In this document: positions 60,282 through 64,000 of the stretch, one piece after another | How positions within the stretch are numbered: the first letter of the stretch is position 1 | Layout of the letters: each line of letters starts with the position of its first letter | Assembly: GCF_001429545.1 (NCBI RefSeq) | Contig: NZ_LMSP01000044.1 | Coordinates: 9,050 to 73,049, forward strand | Origin: Paenibacillus sp. Soil787 | GTDB lineage: Bacteria > Bacillota > Bacilli > Paenibacillales > NBRC-103111 | Reading direction: 5' to 3' | Length of the DNA stretch: 64,000 nucleotides | Program-made: the position numbers and the translations under genes | Notes under the pieces: model-generated | Database searches by the model: none | Seen by the model: the letters and a program-made list of their open reading frames with translations, nothing else | Told to the model about the DNA's origin: nothing

Positions 60282-60541
60282 GATTGGATGTCCTCCTTCA
60301 GGATCGTGTTTTAGGCTTTCACCTGGGATAACCTTAACACATCCAGAATGACCTATATATTACCAAGGATAGGGGAATACTAGGTCAAATCAGGCTTAGA
60401 CGAGGTTTATTAGAAAATCATGAGAATCCAATGAGGTCAAAAACCTTGACAAAAAAACAAAGTGCTTGTATCACTTCTCATTTCGCTCTCATGTTCTTTT
60501 CACATTCCTATGGTACGATCATTATGAGGCAGGTGAAAAAA

Positions 60542-61144
60542 ATGAATCATCATACTATGATCAATGTAATCACCCATTATGGGTATCCGGGTATATTTTT
60601 GTTACTATTCATTGGGATAGTTGGCATACCGCTTCCGGTTGAGATTATTCTGCTAGGAGCAGGATATATAGCATTAAAAGCTAATCTTCACATAGGTGGT
60701 ATCATCGGCTTTGCTTGGCTTGGTGCTTGCGCAGGGATGACACTGAATTACCTGCTTGGACAAAGCATTGGATTAAAGCGAATCAGCAAGGTTACCAAGT
60801 GGATTAAGCTATCCGAGAACAGATTAGAAAAGTGGGCAGAACATTTCAAAAAGCATGGTGCCATTTTACTTTTAGTTGGCTATTATGTAACTGGGCTAAG
60901 GCATGCCGCCCCTTTCATTGCAGGAGCTACGAAAATGCGGTTCGCCAAATTCATGAGTATCTCGTACATTGGCGCATTGGCTTGGATTTTGGTTATTGTT
61001 CTTCTTGGTCAAAAGCTTGGTAAAGCGTGGCACCACATCTATGCACAATTCCATCATCCAATTTGGATTGTGGTCGCGGCTATCATTATTGGTCTTGGCT
61101 TATTAACTAAGATGATGGTACGGCAACGCCGATTAACTTCATAA
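60542..61144 (+). CDS. DedA family membrane protein
   Basis: A 200-residue protein of the DedA/SNARE-associated family: LLLFIGIVGIPLPVEIILLGAG, the inner GACAGMTLNYLLGQSIG segment, and YVTGLRHAAPFIAGATKM with the conserved Arg. Family members are half-transporter-like flippases for undecaprenyl phosphate or phospholipids. ATG 60542 after AGGTGAAAAA is chosen; the frame is open back to 60431 but those residues are not family-like. Confidence 0.87.
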   Translation: MNHHTMINVITHYGYPGIFLLLFIGIVGIPLPVEIILLGAGYIALKANLHIGGIIGFAWLGACAGMTLNYLLGQSIGLKRISKVTKWIKLSENRLEKWAEHFKKHGAILLLVGYYVTGLRHAAPFIAGATKMRFAKFMSISYIGALAWILVIVLLGQKLGKAWHHIYAQFHHPIWIVVAAIIIGLGLLTKMMVRQRRLTS

Positions 61145-61149
61145 AGCAT

Positions 61150-61193
61150 AAAAAACCTCCAATCCCGCTATTTAAGTGGGATTGGAGGTTTTT
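61150..61193. terminator. bidirectional terminator between dedA-type and YheC/D-type genes
   Basis: AAAAACCTCCAATCCC (61151-61166) pairs with GGGATTGGAGGTTTTT (61178-61193); a perfect 16-bp stem. Confidence 0.93.
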
Positions 61194-61205
61194 ACTAACC
61201 TTAGT

Positions 61206-61973
61206 TTACTTACGTTTTACGGGTAAGAATCGCCCGTTCGCTCTCGAATAGCGCAGTACTTTGAAGAACATTTTTTTATCTGTTAATTGGTTAAATATAA
61301 AGGGGTCAGGCGCTGTGTTTACTTCTAATACCCATGGCTTCAAATCTTTATCGATACCGATATCAATACCAAGTTCTTTAAATCCCGGATAAACCTTCTG
61401 GTATTGCATTGCGATTTGATATCCTAGATAGCGCAGGCTTTTGATATAATCATTTTTTTTCCGATTCTTCAAATAGGGAGCAAGTAATAATTCTAATGGC
61501 AGCGGTTTGCCGCTATTATGAAAGTTCGTTACTATTTTTTGTGGATGAGCAACTCGACCGATATAACCAGTAGCTTCCCAAGTTTTCTTAGGGCTTTTTT
61601 GAACCATAATGCGGGTGTCGAAAATCCGCTTTTGATGGGTTAAGAGATGAATGCCTTGCTGAACCAAATAGGATCTATTTAACTTGGCTTTGTTTAACGC
61701 ACCATATAAACCTAAAAAAGTTCGAAAGGATTTCGCTACTTTTCCGGACTGAAATCGATAAGTCTCATTCTTCTCTACACGAATAACGCCCTGTCCGAAA
61801 GAGCCATTGATTGGTTTGATATAAACCATCTTATGTTTATTAAGCATGGCAAGCAGGTTCTCTTGACTGTAGATTCTTGTTTCCGGAACAAATTTGCGAA
61901 GTTCTTTGTTTAATAAGAGAACTTTTGTCTTTGCCCATTTGCTGCCTACTGTAGTAGCTCGATTCATTGACAT
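61206..61973 (-). CDS. YheC/YheD-like ATP-grasp protein, short form
   Basis: A 255-residue ATP-grasp protein of the YheC/YheD family without the N-terminal extension of the 53275 gene. Visible are MVYIKPINGSFGQGVIRV (nucleotide-binding Lys), RIFDTRIMVQKS, and LGIDIGIDKDLKPWVLEVNTAPD with the metal-binding Glu-x-Asn. ATG 61973 follows AGAGGTGCTGTT; an ATG at 62006 would overlap the upstream gene. It is coupled, ten bases apart, to a glycosyltransferase gene, which suggests modification of a spore-surface polymer; inferred. Confidence 0.8.
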   Translation of the reverse strand: MSMNRATTVGSKWAKTKVLLLNKELRKFVPETRIYSQENLLAMLNKHKMVYIKPINGSFGQGVIRVEKNETYRFQSGKVAKSFRTFLGLYGALNKAKLNRSYLVQQGIHLLTHQKRIFDTRIMVQKSPKKTWEATGYIGRVAHPQKIVTNFHNSGKPLPLELLLAPYLKNRKKNDYIKSLRYLGYQIAMQYQKVYPGFKELGIDIGIDKDLKPWVLEVNTAPDPFIFNQLTDKKMFFKVLRYSRANGRFLPVKRK

Positions 61974-61983
61974 AACAGCACCT

Positions 61984-63093
61984 CTACGTGGATATTTTCG
62001 TAGCATAAATCTTTTCTAATTTGCTTGCTGTGGCACGCCAACTAAATTTTCTCGCTACATCAAGTCGAGCTTGCCTTGCCAGTCTTTTGGCCTTAGAAGG
62101 GTCCTTGGCTAGCTTAATAATTTCTTTGGCAAAAGCCTCTGGGCTCCGATAATTCTTCACTAAAAGTCCGTTATGCTCATGCCGAATAATCTCAGGAATT
62201 CCGCCATTTCTGGAGGCGATCGCTGGAATGCCGGATGCCATCGCTTCTACATTCACTAAGCCAAAGGCTTCATGACCTTGAGACGGGCAGACGAAACAAT
62301 CCCCAGATTGATAGAAACGTGGCATATGACTTCGTGAAACGTAACCCTTGAATGATACTGGGATTCGAAGGGATGAAGCTAATTGTCGCAAATATTGCTT
62401 GTAGCCTGGCTTCCCAGTTCCGCCGGCAATGTAAAGCCTCGCTGAAGGGATGGACTTTCTAACGATCTGTGTAGCTTTCATGAGTACGGGAATTCCTTTC
62501 CTCGGAATCAATCTGCCTGCAAATAGAATGACAAATGGACGGCGACCGCCAGTTGAATAGTTTTTCTCTTTGCGAGGATGGAATTGAGCGAGATCAACGC
62601 CTAGATGAACGTAACGAACCTTATGGCTGATTCCTGGAAAGTTTCGCTTCAGGTGCTTTTGCAGCGAAAGGCTATTGCCAATAATGCGATTAGCATCCTT
62701 GAGATCTCTTGCAGCTTGCTTTTTGGATGTCATCGGCGGGGATATGAATGTCGTTGAATGCAAAAAAACAGAGATGGGCGTATGTGGGAATACTTTTCTC
62801 ACGGCATGCACAAATCTAGGGCGATTATCGATTTGAATCCTATCGTATCGATGCCCTTTGACTGTCTTAAGTACATTAGATAAATAAGCTTGTTTATTAG
62901 CACCGGGTACTCGAAGAATCGTGATATGACCCAAATGGCTTTTCTTCGGGTAGTTGGCGCGCAGTCGACTTATAATGGTCACTGTATGTTTGGGGGATAT
63001 TTTTTTGGCAATTTGATATATACAATGCTCCACAGAGCCTCCGACGGGAGGAGGGACAGGGATTTGTTCGGGTGCAATAATCAGAATATGCAT
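61984..63093 (-). CDS. glycosyltransferase family 4, spore/coat-type
   Basis: A 369-residue GT-B fold glycosyltransferase: N-terminal PPVGGSVEHCIYQIAKK (acceptor side), FAGRLIPRKGIPVLMKA, and the donor-binding HEAFGLVNVEAMASGIPAIAS with the EX7E pair. No signal peptide; cytoplasmic face. Resembles CotSA-like enzymes of spore coats, and its partner is a YheC/D protein. ATG 63093 is used; a GTG at 63108 lies within the ribosome site AGAGGTG. Confidence 0.85.
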   Translation of the reverse strand: MHILIIAPEQIPVPPPVGGSVEHCIYQIAKKISPKHTVTIISRLRANYPKKSHLGHITILRVPGANKQAYLSNVLKTVKGHRYDRIQIDNRPRFVHAVRKVFPHTPISVFLHSTTFISPPMTSKKQAARDLKDANRIIGNSLSLQKHLKRNFPGISHKVRYVHLGVDLAQFHPRKEKNYSTGGRRPFVILFAGRLIPRKGIPVLMKATQIVRKSIPSARLYIAGGTGKPGYKQYLRQLASSLRIPVSFKGYVSRSHMPRFYQSGDCFVCPSQGHEAFGLVNVEAMASGIPAIASRNGGIPEIIRHEHNGLLVKNYRSPEAFAKEIIKLAKDPSKAKRLARQARLDVARKFSWRATASKLEKIYATKIST

Positions 63094-63293
63094 AATAAAA
63101 ACATTCACCTCTTGGCTTCATTTGCTGTTTCCAGTTATCATATTCAGAGGAAGTGGATGGACTTGGAGTACAGTCTACTTACTAAAATAAAATTTTTCGA
63201 TCGTTACCATATTGCAGCCATTTATAAAGTGGGATACACTGAGGCGACAGATTCTGATCTAATTAGAAAGTTCAATTAAGGAGCGATACTCTC

Positions 63294-64000
63294 TTGAAGA
63301 CATTAATTATTGCGGAAAAACCCGATATGGGACGTAATATAGCCGCCGCAATAGAGCCCAAAGCCAAAAATCTCAGGTCCCATCTAGAGGGTGAACAGTA
63401 CATCATCACCTGGGCGATCGGACACTTAATTGAATTGGCTGAACCTGATCAATATGATGATAAATATAAAAAATGGAACATTAATCACCTGCCGATTATT
63501 CCTGATGAATTTAAGTTGATTCCTAACCCGCGGACATACGATCAGCTTAAAGTGATAGCTGAGCTTGCGAAGAAATGCGACATGCTAGTCAATGCGTGCG
63601 ATGCGGGGAGGGAAGGGCAGCATATCTTCTCACTTATTCAGCGGCATCTTGGACTGAAACAGCCTGTTAAGCGTCTCTGGATTTCTGATTTAACCTCGGA
63701 GACGATTCGAAATGGCTTCGCAACATTAAAAGACGGTGCTGAGTACGAGAATTTAACACGCGCCGCGCGATCGCGCAGTGAAGCAGATTGGCTAATCGGT
63801 ATGAATGGCTCTCGTGCATTCACAACGAAGCATAATGTATTGCTTTCCGTTGGCCGTGTTCAAACGCCGGTTCTTGCGCTTATTTATGACCGTCAGAAGC
63901 AGATCGAAGCGTTCTCTTCGCTCAAATTTTATGAGCTGGAGGGGCACTTTACACAGGGAGAGACGACGTATAGAGGCATGTGGCAGGGAGAACGCATGAC
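63294..64000 (+). CDS. topB: DNA topoisomerase III, 3'-truncated by window
   Basis: A type IA topoisomerase; 235 codons are visible before the window ends. The TOPRIM domain is clear: LIIAEKPDMGRNIAAAIE, CDAGREGQHIF (acidic metal site), RLWISDLTSETI, then IGMNGSRAFT and LSVGRVQTPVLALIYD. The catalytic Tyr lies beyond the window. TTG 63294 follows TTAAGGAGCG at good spacing. It relaxes or decatenates DNA during replication and repair. Confidence 0.9.
   Translation, partial: MKTLIIAEKPDMGRNIAAAIEPKAKNLRSHLEGEQYIITWAIGHLIELAEPDQYDDKYKKWNINHLPIIPDEFKLIPNPRTYDQLKVIAELAKKCDMLVNACDAGREGQHIFSLIQRHLGLKQPVKRLWISDLTSETIRNGFATLKDGAEYENLTRAARSRSEADWLIGMNGSRAFTTKHNVLLSVGRVQTPVLALIYDRQKQIEAFSSLKFYELEGHFTQGETTYRGMWQGERM

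Noticed and set aside
60282..60420. Cyclic-di-AMP (ydaO) riboswitch before the NlpC/P60 gene
   Set aside because: Such riboswitches are common before wall hydrolases, but the leader here is too short and the conserved core was not found.

Overview
The window looks like chromosome from a spore-forming Bacillota of the Paenibacillus type. The reasons are two YheC/YheD-type spore-coat ATP-grasp genes, bacillithiol-linked proteins (YtxJ, a BshB2-like deacetylase), strong AGGAGG ribosome sites with many TTG and GTG starts, HelD, and a Bacillus-style FadR/fad fatty-acid regulon. No rRNA, tRNA, CRISPR array or prophage was recognised. Composition is moderate in G+C, with three sharply G+C-rich patches inside etfA, the thiolase gene and a VWA gene.

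Layout. 0-1.2 kb: right part of an IS200/IS605-type element (tnpB) abutting a decapitated methyltransferase gene. 1.2-4.4 kb: Nudix hydrolase, methyltransferase, sugar-isomerase-like protein, AIM24 protein. 4.4-15.2 kb: a sulfur island. A sulfate ABC importer (minus strand) is divergent from a sulfonate-type ABC importer with an FAD flavoprotein and a two-cluster ferredoxin, followed by DUF4395, hydrolase and YezD-like genes. The sulfonate-type operon has a leader with two mutually exclusive hairpins. 15.3-16.8 kb: lipase-like and SnoaL-like genes. 17.3-30.6 kb: a nearly complete beta-oxidation locus, fadR-etfB-etfA (minus) divergent from fadF-fadN-fadA-fadE-acyl-CoA ligase-thioesterase (plus). 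A perfect FadR-type palindrome lies at the fadR promoter, and four 113-115 bp palindromic repeats lie between the two operons.

30.8-46.5 kb: housekeeping and accessory genes: PucR regulator, Tat-dependent phosphoesterase, YtxJ, transporters, M20 amidohydrolase, GDSL hydrolase, hemolysin III, SDR, DegV, HelD and glutathione peroxidase. They end in a small operon (anticodon-binding-like protein, BshB2-like deacetylase, MOSC protein). That operon is preceded by a promoter, a 16-residue leader peptide and a chain of mutually exclusive hairpins ending in a terminator, the most striking regulatory structure in the window. 46.5-47.6 kb is a repeat-rich gap. 47.6-54.3 kb: a MoxR ATPase/VWA pair, DUF1904, YfcE-like phosphoesterase, a BNR-repeat protein with a MoaD-like partner, and a spore-coat ATP-grasp protein.

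54.4-64 kb: an OmpR-type two-component system, a PAP2 phosphatase, a lipoprotein phosphoesterase, a 51-bp minisatellite of nine copies, an NlpC/P60 hydrolase, DedA, a second YheC/D protein with a GT4 glycosyltransferase, and the 5' part of topB, cut by the window end. All functional names rest on motifs and family resemblance read by eye; no database search was run.
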